From Chlorops oryzae (taxonomy: Eukaryota; Arthropoda; Insecta; Diptera; Chloropidae): a DNA stretch of 64,000 bases. The position numbers and the translations under genes were made by a program. The stretch is taken from assembly GCA_020466095.1 (NCBI GenBank), contig CM035809.1, forward strand, positions 3,052,302 to 3,116,301. The letters run 5' to 3'. Positions 55,122-64,000 of the stretch are shown in pieces; position 1 is the stretch's first letter, and each line of letters opens with the position of its first letter. The notes beneath the pieces are model-generated. The model saw nothing but the letters and a program-made list of their open reading frames with translations, ran no database searches and was not told the DNA's origin.

Positions 55122-55994
55122 ATTATACTTGCTTAGCTTGAAGCTTTCTGACAGTACGTTATATTAAAAACGTTTAGAAGAAACACGCAAAAACGGGCAA
55201 ATTTCAGCTTACTTAATTTCAAGACTCAACCCAGTTTTATTCTTAAAGCAAAACTGACACAGTGGTGCGACGTGGCATACACGTATTTACATATTTTTGG
55301 AACTATGGATGGATGCGACGCACATTATATGCCATTCAGACGAGCATGGAAATCCCGGGGTTTCGTCACTTGGATTTCGTGAAATCCATACCGAAATCCA
55401 AGCCAAGTAATACTTGATCCAAGCGTTCACACGACAATATCGCATTCGAGAGGATTTGGTTTGAGAAGCATTCATCTGTTTGCAATGCTGCCAATTGTAG
55501 AGAAATTTCCTTAAAAACTTTTAGGGGTTTTTTTTACAAAAAATGACTTGTAGGGACAAAAGGACAGATTTCTTAAAATCGGCAAATGTACGGAATTTGT
55601 TATGTATTCCAGAATAATTAATAATTTTTGTATATATTTGGTTGTCATAAAATTAAAAAGACAAAATAAAAACTATGCCAAACTGCAGGCCCGTGCGCAG
55701 GAATTGCCCAAGGGGGGGGTTTTTTTTCTATTAAGTAATTAAAACTATTGGTTAAAAATCAAGAGTAACGATTTCAATGACTTTATTATAACAATTCAGT
55801 TTTGGTGAGTTTCATGCAACAAGGAAACCCTTCGAGGCACAGAAAAAAAGTCTTCCAAAATGTGAATTTCTCGAAAGAGTTGAATTTCCTAAACCTGCCT
55901 AAGGGTGAATTTCTCGATCGCGGCAGAGCCTTTTCGACGTCGACAATTAGACATAGATATACAGTAAATATCGGTTAAAAGCAAGCCTTACAAT

Positions 55995-56920
55995 CAGGGT
56001 TGGGCATTTTGAACTACCACTAAATTGCACTACCATTAACTCTTTAGTGGTAATGAAGAAACGAGTTTCACTATCACTAAACGTATAGTGAAAATTAAAT
56101 ATAGTTTCACTATCACTAAACGTATAGTGAAAATTAAATAATGCTTCACTATCACTAAACGTTTAGTGAAAATGAAATAAAGTTACACTGTCACGATGCC
56201 TTCAGTGCTAGTGAAATGAAATTGCACTATCACTAAAGTTTAGTGCTAGTGAAAAAAAGACTGGTTTTTGAGGAAGTAAAATGCATTACAATTTTGTTTC
56301 AACTAATCTTTTTTAGCCTTATTTAATACAATTATTTTCGAAATTCTTGTTTTTCTGAAGATCGACATAATGATTTACAAGGTGGAAAAACGGCGACTGA
56401 AACAATTGTATACCTTGCCGATGATGACAGGAGTATTGAATCATTGTAGTTAAAAAAGTATTTTTGAAATACAACACGCCGCTTCCTTCATCTGCGCCAG
56501 TAGAAAGGCTCTTTTCTTTCGCTGGAATCGTAAATCGGTCTTCGAGGCAAAATCTCAGCGATTCGAAATGTTGGTTTTATATAAGGCAAATAAAGATTAA
56601 TTGAAACAAAATTGTAATGTATTTTACTTCCTCAAAAACCAGTATTTTTTTCACTAGCACTAAACTTTAGTGATAGTGCAATTTCATTTCACTAGCACTG
56701 AAGGCATCGTGACAGTGTAACTTTATTTCATTTTCACTAAACGTTTAGTGATAGTGAAGCATTATTTAATTTTCACTATACGTTTAGTGGTAGTGAAACT
56801 ATATTTAATCTTCACTATACGTTTAGTGATAGTGAAACTCGTTTCTTCATTACCACTAAAGAGTTAATGGTAGTGAAATGCTTATTGCATTTATTATTTA
56901 ATGCATTATGCCCAACCCTG
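55995..56920. mobile_element. hAT element with TIRs of about 300 bp
   Basis: Terminal CAGGGTTGGGCAT, a typical hAT end, and the 8-bp TSD CTTACAAT (55987-55994 and 56921-56928). The arms (about 55,995-56,300 and 56,615-56,920) are long inverted repeats built of TTTCACTATCACTAAACG units. The centre holds a transposase relic. Confidence 0.9.
56440..56610 (+). pseudogene. hAT transposase C-terminal (dimerisation) relic
   Basis: VFLKYNTPLPSSAPVERLFS followed by FAGIVNRSSRQNLSDSK is the hAT C-terminal dimerisation motif. A frameshift follows at SDSK, and the DDE core is missing. Confidence 0.85.
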
Positions 56921-57524
56921 CTTACAATACACGAAAATTTTTGCCTACATGCGATATTTGTATTTAAGCAATCAATTTCAGAACAAAATTTAAATTGACT
57001 CAATTTTAAATGTCAGATTTGTTCCGAAATTTTCTGAAATTGTGCAATTTCGATGTTCATCTGGACAAATAAATTTCTATTGAAATCGAATTGATTTCGA
57101 ATGTTTTTATTTGGATCGCATTTCCTTATTTGGATCAGTTACCTCAATTGAAATTTCTGCCGGAGAATTTTTAAATTTCTAGATGCTAATAGTCTATCAT
57201 GAAAAATTTCTATCAAAGTACAAAAATTAAAATGGGAACTATTTGGAGTATTTGCCAATTATTTTATATCAAGTATTTGCACGAGTTGCCCAGTACGCGA
57301 CAGCTCATGCAATTCTTCTTGCATCAGCTTGGCCCATTGTGCGAAATTTCCTTTTTCGTTTTATATATAATATTTTTAATTCTTATTCTCAATGGGGGGG
57401 GTTTTAACACCCAAACCCCCCCCCCCCCCCCGTGCGCACGGGCCTGCCAAACTGTGTTTATGTGAAAAAGTTCGGTCGAAGCTATCGTTAAGCGTCGATA
57501 GTCTACAAATTTGAAAATTGAAAT

Positions 57525-57987
57525 TAGTGATGCCACGAATAGTGGATTTGGCCGAATACCGAATACCGAATATTCGGTCAACCTCTCGGCCGAATAACAA
57601 ATATTCGGCAACCGAATATTCGGCACGTAGCAAAGACAGCTTGAGCCTACTCGCGACTAGCTGGAGTCAAGGCAAAAACTGCCGCTGAAAAATTTGCCCA
57701 CTGTTTATAATGTTTTCGAAGAAAATTTAGAAGAAACTAGCGTACATTTAATATTTCTAAAGAATAAAAAGCAAATCTGCTGTATTTTTAGATCTCGTTA
57801 ATTAAATTTTTTGACGTTATTGTCAGAAAAACTTAATTTGTAGTTACTGCTGATTTTTTTAATAAGTTATTTCTACTATTCGGTATTCGGCCGAATATTT
57901 TAACTATTCGGCCGAATACCGAATACTGAAAAATGACGCCGAATAGGCCGAATACCGAATAGTGGCCGAATATTCGTGGCATCACTA
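57525..57987. mobile_element. hAT-type MITE with TAGTGATGCCACGAAT ends
   Basis: Inverted TAGTGATGCCACGAATA(G/T)T, 8-bp TSD ATTGAAAT (57517-57524 and 57988-57995). The subterminal region is full of CCGAATA/TATTCGG units. Confidence 0.88.
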
Positions 57988-59002
57988 ATTGAAATAGTAT
58001 TTGTATAGGCTTTTTTGAATAAATTGAAAACTGGTTTATTTACCGCTACAAGATAAGGCCTATTCATATTTTTAATGAAATCATTTTTACTTGAACCACA
58101 ACAAAAAAACTTAATTTTTGAAAGAAACTTTTTATTTTCGAAAAAAAAAAATAACTTTAGTACGATTCGGAGTTCCAGAGTACCCTGAAAGATTGTCAAA
58201 AATATAAGCCTACCATATTCATGACTGCTCATACATTTTTGTATGCAAGAGGTATATTATTTAAAAAAATATATAAAGATATATGTGGTAGGGAAAAACG
58301 TAAAGAATTGTGGGGAATTTTTATTTAGTTTTTAGGGAATTTTTCGTTTGCGTGTGGCAGCATTGCCTGTTTGTTTACTTCGTTTTTTCAAAACTCGACA
58401 GTAGTGTTGCAGCATTTCTTCGATACAAATCGAAAAACACTGAGTTGCATTCAGTTTGTTCCGCATTTCTCTTGGGATTTCGTTAATATCCAATTTCTGA
58501 GCGGATTTCGTTTGACATTCATTTGTATGGGAAATCCGGTGGATTTCGACTGGATATCGTCTGAAATCCTCAAAAGTGCCGAAATCCCGGGATTTCGATG
58601 CCGTCTGAATGCGATATTACGATATAAATGATTTGGATTTTTTGTCATTAATAATAAGATCTTTTGACTGTGTCAAAGTCTAAAACTCATCTTAAATCAG
58701 AATTGACTGAACTCCACATGCTTACGCACAAACTTCAACTCGGGTTGAATTTTGTATCCACTTTAAATCAACGTGTATATTCAAACCGAATAAACTCTCT
58801 AACTCGGTTATAAAAAGCGATTATGCAAGTGGGTTGAGTTGACTCGTGTTGAGTATAAATGGGTAGATATGATGCATAATCGTTGTATGAGAATGAAAAT
58901 TGAATGTGGTTTTTAGACGGCTTCAATATATGAGAGCTTATTTGAACCCAAAGTTTTAATTCTCAAAGTCGTTTCTATAGGTTTCGTTTACTTTGTCTTC
59001 AT

Positions 59003-59208
59003 ATGGGCATTTCCAGAAAAAGTAAACTTTTTGTCGCGTCCGTTTATAGATGATTGCCATTCGGGGCTGCATAGAAACATTGAAAAATATAAAAGTCCGC
59101 ATAAACTGCACGAAAGTATTGAGAAGCAAAAGTACTATTTACCGCATACTTTGAATTCGGGACTTAAAATTGCTCATTTAAGTGTCGCGTCCATTTGGAA
59201 ATGCCCAT
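59003..59208. repeat. Short TIR repeat with ATGGGCATTTCCA ends
   Basis: ATGGGCATTTCCA at 59003 and its inverse at 59208, with GTCGCGTCC also inverted inside. About 206 bp, no ORF, no clear TSD. Confidence 0.6.
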
Positions 59209-60779
59209 ATTTCTTTCGAAATACCACCCTGAAATTTAAAGCATCTCGGTTGTTATTTCTTTCCATCATCTTTGTTTTCTAACATACAGTAACACATTCT
59301 ATATTAAATTCTTTCGAACAACATAGAACTTTCGAGCCTCTTAGAAAAAGAAGATTGAAAAAAGTTTATAATATTGCAAATATTCAAAGATTCCAATGCA
59401 CAAAACTAAATCGATTCATTTCCATTTCATTGGACCATATATTCGAATACTGCCACACATTCTTCTTGCACATTAAAATGGAAATTTGCAAATATAAAAA
59501 TAAAAAATTTTTTTAAATGTATTTTGAGCAAGGACTTTTATCGCACGCAAAGAGTAGAATGAATTCAATAGATTCAAAATTCTTTTAAAAATTATTCTCG
59601 TAGCATAAAGTTGCATATTTTTGAAATCGCAAAACGATTTTACTCCGAATCTTCGTCGATAGTTTCTTGGATTGACGTCACCAATTCAATTGTAAGTTGT
59701 AACATTTATTTATAATTGAATACACATTGGATTCTAGGTAATGGTATGAATGGTTTAATATTTCCTTAAAGTGGAAATGGATTCATTGTGAAAGGTAAAA
59801 ATGAATGAAAACGGATCTTAAAGTTGTATCGAAATAGCCAACTTCAAAGGAACCTTCTGTTGAAATTCACTACGCAAATATTTTGCGTGACGCATTTCAA
59901 TCTCCACTGAAAGTTCTGCGTCGCGCAGATGATAGCATAATTTCACATCTAGTAATACAATATTTGAACATAGTACCAATCTAACAAGTACCGAGTACTC
60001 ATAAAAATTATTCGTTATCACTTATGTTATCGCTTATGACGGCTATAACTGCTGTTGAACTTGTTTACTTCTTAATTTTTTTATTTTCAAACAAATTTTG
60101 CTTTAAGTTTATAAAATTACCAACAAAATTTATTTGAAAATGTTTGGTTTCACTAGTTTTAACGAGTACCCAATAGCGAGTACTTAAAAAAATATCTACA
60201 TCATTAGTTGTCAAACTGCCTCGCAACGAGATATTTTCAATTTTTCGAACTTTTCTCGCTACGAGGTCTCGCAGTGCGATACATTGGAGCTTGTCTCGGC
60301 CCGGTGTCTCGCATCGGGCTCTCGCAATATTGGATTTTGGGCTTTAGGAATCAAAATTTTCTTTACAAAAAAAAAAAAAAAAATTGCAAGAAAACAGATT
60401 AAAGTTCTAGTTGGAATTCAAAGTAACATACAAAAACATTTCGTATTATCGTGTTTGAATTTCAACAACTGAAGCGGAGCCGCGAATAACGTAAGTGAGA
60501 AGTGTACGTGATAAATTTCACAATTTAACAAATTTGCCATACCAGTCAGTACTAACAAAGTCAATCCACTTTTTTATGGTTCATAAGTGTTGAGAAACGT
60601 CCAAGAGTTGACCAAATAACAATTTTTTGGAGTAGCTTAAGGGGCTAGAGAATTATTGAATGCGAAAGCCCAAAAATTAGGTTAAAAAATTCCTTACTTA
60701 AAACGTTATTCGCAGGTCCAATTCAACTTATAACACTGGGAATCACATAAAATGTTTCGGAGAAAAGGACTGCAGTTTC
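59209..60779. other. Non-coding, no named element
   Basis: AT-rich. Inverted GAGTAC(C)...AGTACTC motifs near 59,990 and 60,160 hint at another foldback, and CTCGCAACGAG/CTCGCTACGAG repeats occur at 60,220-60,330. No coding support. Confidence 0.4.
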
Positions 60780-61150
60780 TTAGAGTGCTCGATGAGTATA
60801 ACAACGCCTCATACTTAGTTTAGTCGGATTGGTTTGAGGTTTTTTTTAGCGGTCTAAAAAAAGTTGGCCGAAAACTAAGATGCGCACTTACTTTTGGCTA
60901 TAATTTGTAAACTGTTCAATATTTCTCTTTCCATTCTATGGAAAGGTTTTAGTGCCAGACTCAAACAAAATAGTTGTAGAGCTAACTAATCCAAAAAAAG
61001 TCCACCGAGAAGCTGCAAATTGCAAAAAAAAAATTCGAAACTCAAAAAACGGAAAACAGCCTATATCTCGAAAACTCTTCTACTGAAAAATCGTACGACA
61101 TTTTCGGATTCAGCAGAAAATTTTACTTAAGATGTGATTATGAAAAGCCG
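60780..61150. repeat. Diverged relative of the foldback repeat at 3.9-4.1 kb
   Basis: It shares GTGCTCG(A/G)(T/C)GAGTATAA, CTCATACT(T/C)AGTTT, TTCGGCTATA-type and CTGTTCAATATTT landmarks in the same order as 3,860-4,100. Confidence 0.5.
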
Positions 61151-61439
61151 AAGGTCGCAAATTTGTTTAATTTTCGTAAGCTAGTGTAAACAAAGATGAA
61201 GTTTTCAATGCTTGCATTGCCATTGCAACTAAGCATTCAATTCCGTTTTAATTTTTTGACACCGGTGCGTTTAAGACACTTGTTTCACCAGTCAATATTA
61301 AAGGTGTATATGCATGTATGTACATAAAGAAGAACTACGCACTGCCCAAATATCCCAATATTTGTGGTGGCGGATTGTCCATGCTAGTTGACAACCATCT
61401 GCAAGGAAGTAGTTATAGTATGTTCGAATAATTTTCATA

Positions 61440-61568
61440 TCAAAAGGTTTTTAAGGCCATAAGGGGCCCCAAATGCCGACTTTTTTAAATTTCTTTATGA
61501 AAACCGCCCCTTTCTCACGCCCACTTTTCCAATTTTTTGGAATTCTAATCCGAGGCTTAAATATACCG
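61440..61568 (+). repeat. DINE-like fragment, family A
   Basis: TTTTTAAGGCCATAAGGGGC, then CACGCCCACTTTTCCAATTT, as at 345-440. It overlaps the 3' end of an unrecognised minus-strand ORF. Confidence 0.55.
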
Positions 61569-62110
61569 AAGGGTTGTTGATAAATAAGGTAAACAATATT
61601 GGTCGCACATGACTTCCCTTTCAATAAAATACATTTAATCGTTCTTAAAGTTTCATTTCCAGGCAATAAATACTCCGGAAACTTCTTCTTCTGAAGTATG
61701 TCTAATTCATCCGACAACCGAATTGACGAAACGAAGATGTCAGCGTTACTTAGGAAATCAATGAGGGAACTTAAAATGGATTCATATGATGACGAAGATA
61801 ATAAATCTTGAGAATTATTAGCAGCAATAAACGAAATTGATAGCTTCAAAGCGGTGAGGCTGGAAAGACAAAAAATATGCAGGTTTGTGGTTGCTTTCCC
61901 TTTCCCGAGAAAAGGTAATTCAATTTCCAAATTGATTTGATTAACTTCCTTTACCCAAGATTCAGAGAGTATTTGAATTATATCGAGATTCCGCTTGGGA
62001 GATGAACTTTCTGAATTTAATTTTTTGTTCTTAAATATGTTTTCGCTTTTCGATGTTATATTTTGGAGATGTACTACACGAGGTTTAAATCTTCTTCCAC
62101 TTGATCCAAT
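61451..62110 (-). CDS. Unrecognised ORF, possible host exon or relic
   Basis: One minus-strand frame is open for about 220 codons. The upstream limit is a stop near 62,120, so the real start may be a splice junction. It begins about AIGSSGRRFKPRVVHLQN, is basic and Ser-rich, then becomes more hydrophobic and structured (LEIELPFLGKGKATTNLHIF, LTALKLSISFIAANNSQDLL, IFVSSIRLSDELDIL, RTIKCILLKGKSCATNIVYL). The last 35 codons run into a DINE-like fragment, so the native C-terminus is lost or replaced. I recognise no domain. It could be the final exon of a host gene, an unlisted transposon protein, or chance. Confidence 0.3.
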   Translation of the reverse strand: MGSSGRRFKPRVVHLQNITSKSENIFKNKKLNSESSSPKRNLDIIQILSESWVKEVNQINLEIELPFLGKGKATTNLHIFCLSSLTALKLSISFIAANNSQDLLSSSSYESILSSLIDFLSNADIFVSSIRLSDELDILQKKKFPEYLLPGNETLRTIKCILLKGKSCATNIVYLIYQQPFGIFKPRIRIPKNWKSGREKGAVFIKKFKKVGIWGPLWP

Positions 62111-62180
62111 TGCGAAAAATTATTCTTTTAAAGGTGACGACAACACAAATCGTTGCATAATTAGTGAGGACGGTATCTAA

Positions 62181-63700
62181 AGATAAGTTTGCACATTGTG
62201 AAACATATTCCGATGAGATTGAAGTTGCAATGTTCTTGCGATTAATCGACAATTTCCTATTGAGGTTTTAAATTTTACACACTTTCGTTTGCTGGAATAA
62301 ATTTATTCTTGAAATTTTCATTACATTTTCGCGGTAATAAACTCCTTCGCAACGAAAATGGAAGAACTCCATTAAAATGAAGTGAATTATAACAACGTTC
62401 TCAAAGGAAGCCTATCAACATACATTGAGCTTATAGCCGTTCCATTTTGTCATGCCTTGTTTATTCTTTCGACAGCACCAGGATTTACATGTTTTGGAAT
62501 TTCTTCTCAGTTGAGAGGAAAAGACATATGTATGTTTACATACCTAAAAGGGTGAGTGACTGCTTTTACGTTCATTTAGAGGGCGTGTCATTGTTAATTT
62601 ATGCACTAAGTGGAACATAAATTTTGCTCTTTGAAACCAATGAAAAAAAAAATTCAGTTTAATTTTGTCTCTAACATTCTTTTTAACATTTAAATGAATA
62701 ATACATTTTTTTTAATGATAAAATATTCGAAGATGAAGGATCTTTTTCTCAATTGAATTCAATCTATGAAACGATTCATATGTCTACAGAGGACGTAGAA
62801 TTCCTTTTCATCCTGCTGTTGAAAAACAACAAAAACACAAATAGTCGATGGAAGCTTACCTTTCTTACTTCGTAAGGTCACTGATGAAAAAGCCAAACAG
62901 GACAAAAATTGATTGAAATATGTATATTGGAACACGTTTTAAAGGGCACAATTATCGTAGTCAGTTTTCCAATACTTAAAATCTCTAGAATCCCTTAAAA
63001 GGAAGTTATCGAAATTTTTCTGAATCTTCTGGAATTCTAAGTTTATAGGCTGCCGAAATGCAATCAATATTGTTCTCGATCCTGAGACAATGAATATATT
63101 TTATTTCCGCTCGGAAAACAGGATATTTGAAAAACGAATAAAAAGCAAAGTAGGTAAACTGCTTTGATTTATTTTTCGGAGAATTCGGCTCCGGCGAAAT
63201 TCAATAAAAATCATTGTTTTCATTGGGTGGTAAGATTGAGTCGATTCCAAATCGAGCAATAACAGTAAAAGGAAACTTTTACTTTTATTTTCAATCGAAT
63301 AAATTTTTTATTTATTTAACTCGAACCTTTCTGAGTTAGAAAATTGAATGTGGCGAAATTGCGTAGGCTTTAATGGCTTTCAAAAAGTTTAAACCCAAAG
63401 ATTTTTATTTTATTTGTTTCGTTTGGCTTGTCTTCATTTGCTTTAAGAAGATACAAAATACCCTTACTCTGGTGTAACTTGAAATGCTGCTCACGAATTT
63501 ACATCTCGAGTACATAAACGTTGGGTCACACTCAGTCAATTTGATTGCTTGCCTTTATGAGACAAGAGATTTTTCACAAAGTTTGCTACAATTATAATTA
63601 AAAGAACTCCCGGCTTATAAAGTTTTTTTAGGTGGATATTTAAGTTCTGTTTTTTGTTTTCTTTTCAGAGAGGAATGAGAGCATCAAAAAGCAGTTCGAT
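62181..63700. other. Non-coding, nothing recognised
   Basis: AT-rich sequence without long ORFs, clear TIRs or RNA genes. Confidence 0.5.
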
Positions 63701-63923
63701 TAAAAGTGGATATTAGTAGCGGATCGAGGGGGCACAAGGAGGCAGCCGCCCCGGGCGCCACATCAAATTTGAATTTTTATGATGGCATTTTTGTTGAGGC
63801 CGGTTGGAGGGGGAAGCATTTCCTGCATTGTGCATCGATTGCGCCCCCATCGGACCCGGGCGTCGAAATGTCTCGCTACAACACTGGTGGAGATGTCGCT
63901 GTTCAAAAATAAAACGAATGAAA

Positions 63924-64000
63924 AACAAGTAAGGGTGTTATAGTCAGGAGAGCCTGACAATAGAATACCCGACACAGACACATATGTTTAATTAAGTTTT
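63924..64000 (+). repeat. DINE-like repeat, family A, cut by window end
   Basis: AAGTAAGGGTGTTATAGTCA and GCCTGACAATAGAATACCCG repeat the start of 254-1,127 almost exactly. Confidence 0.7.

Larger units (their letters stand above)
55686..57446. mobile_element. hAT-type element with CAGGCCCGTGCGCA ends
   Basis: Left CAGGCCCGTGCGCA and right TGCGCACGGGCCTG, with 8-bp TSD CCAAACTG (55678-55685 and 57447-57454). Homopolymer G/C runs lie next to both TIRs. It contains the hAT at 55,995-56,920. Confidence 0.82.
55333..58611. repeat. Outer TIR element containing nested hAT elements
   Basis: CATTCAGACG(A/G)GCAT(G/C)GAAAT plus CCCGGG at 55,333 is matched by the inverse ending CGTCTGAATG at 58,611. 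A second GGATTTCG motif repeats near both ends. No clear TSD was seen. Two independent insertions lie inside (55,686-57,446 and 57,525-57,987). Confidence 0.55.

Noticed and set aside
63706..63912. 68-codon ORF near the end and a GC-rich GCCCCGGGCGCC inverted motif
   Set aside because: Possibly a small TIR repeat, but I could not find convincing matched ends or a target duplication.

Overview
This window is a stretch of eukaryotic, almost certainly dipteran, genome that consists mostly of transposable elements. It is AT-rich, has no bacterial gene order, and contains intron-bearing MADF-domain coding sequence, Helitron/DINE-1-like repeats with GTCY microsatellites, many hAT-type MITEs with 8-bp target-site duplications (TSDs), a LOA-like LINE, mariner copies, and BEL/Pao retrotransposons, one with a primer-binding site matching tRNA-Tyr. 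A higher fly (for example a tephritid) is my inference. Two 100-N runs (41,501-41,600 and 54,441-54,540) mark a scaffolded draft assembly, so some duplications could be unmerged haplotypes.

Layout. 0.25-3.4 kb: a DINE-like repeat, then a three-exon MADF-domain gene with a decayed PIF/Harbinger transposase antisense in its second intron. 3.5-16.0 kb: a repeat block (copy 1) split by an apparently intact LOA-like LINE (5,711-11,512), a TIR element that contains a piggyBac-like element that contains a DINE-like repeat, and nested hAT MITEs. 16-19 kb: pogo/Tigger and Harbinger MITEs and other TIR repeats. 19.8-23.1 and 29.0-33.2 kb: a direct duplication carrying a Helitron-like element that is largely deleted in the first copy. 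23.5-28.5 kb: a hAT MITE, DINE copies, a tRNA-headed SINE that shares its tail with the LINE, a 5'-truncated plus-strand BEL copy, and one MADF exon.

33.4-44.2 kb is the most interesting part. A nearly intact orthomyxovirus-like PB1 polymerase-subunit gene (minus strand, one frameshift) lies between a small plus-strand BEL pol fragment and the truncated 3' LTR of a complete minus-strand BEL element. That element has LTRs, PBS, PPT, gag, pol and an extra ORF in the position usually held by env. The extra ORF is a second zinc-knuckle plus protease-like module. This looks like a retrotransposon-virus chimera.

44.2-48.1 kb is copy 2 of the repeat block. It serves as an empty-site control for several insertions in copy 1, and copy 1 does the same for copy 2. 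48.6-54.4 kb is a second, internally deleted BEL/Pao element (PBS like tRNA-Arg) carrying a mariner; a second mariner abuts the assembly gap. 55.3-58.6 kb is a nest of TIR elements including a hAT with a recognisable C-terminal transposase relic. 59-64 kb is sparse, with one unrecognised ORF and DINE fragments.

No genes here form a host pathway. The functional relations are those inside each mobile element, and the probable capture of viral RNA by BEL reverse transcription. All boundaries were read by eye.
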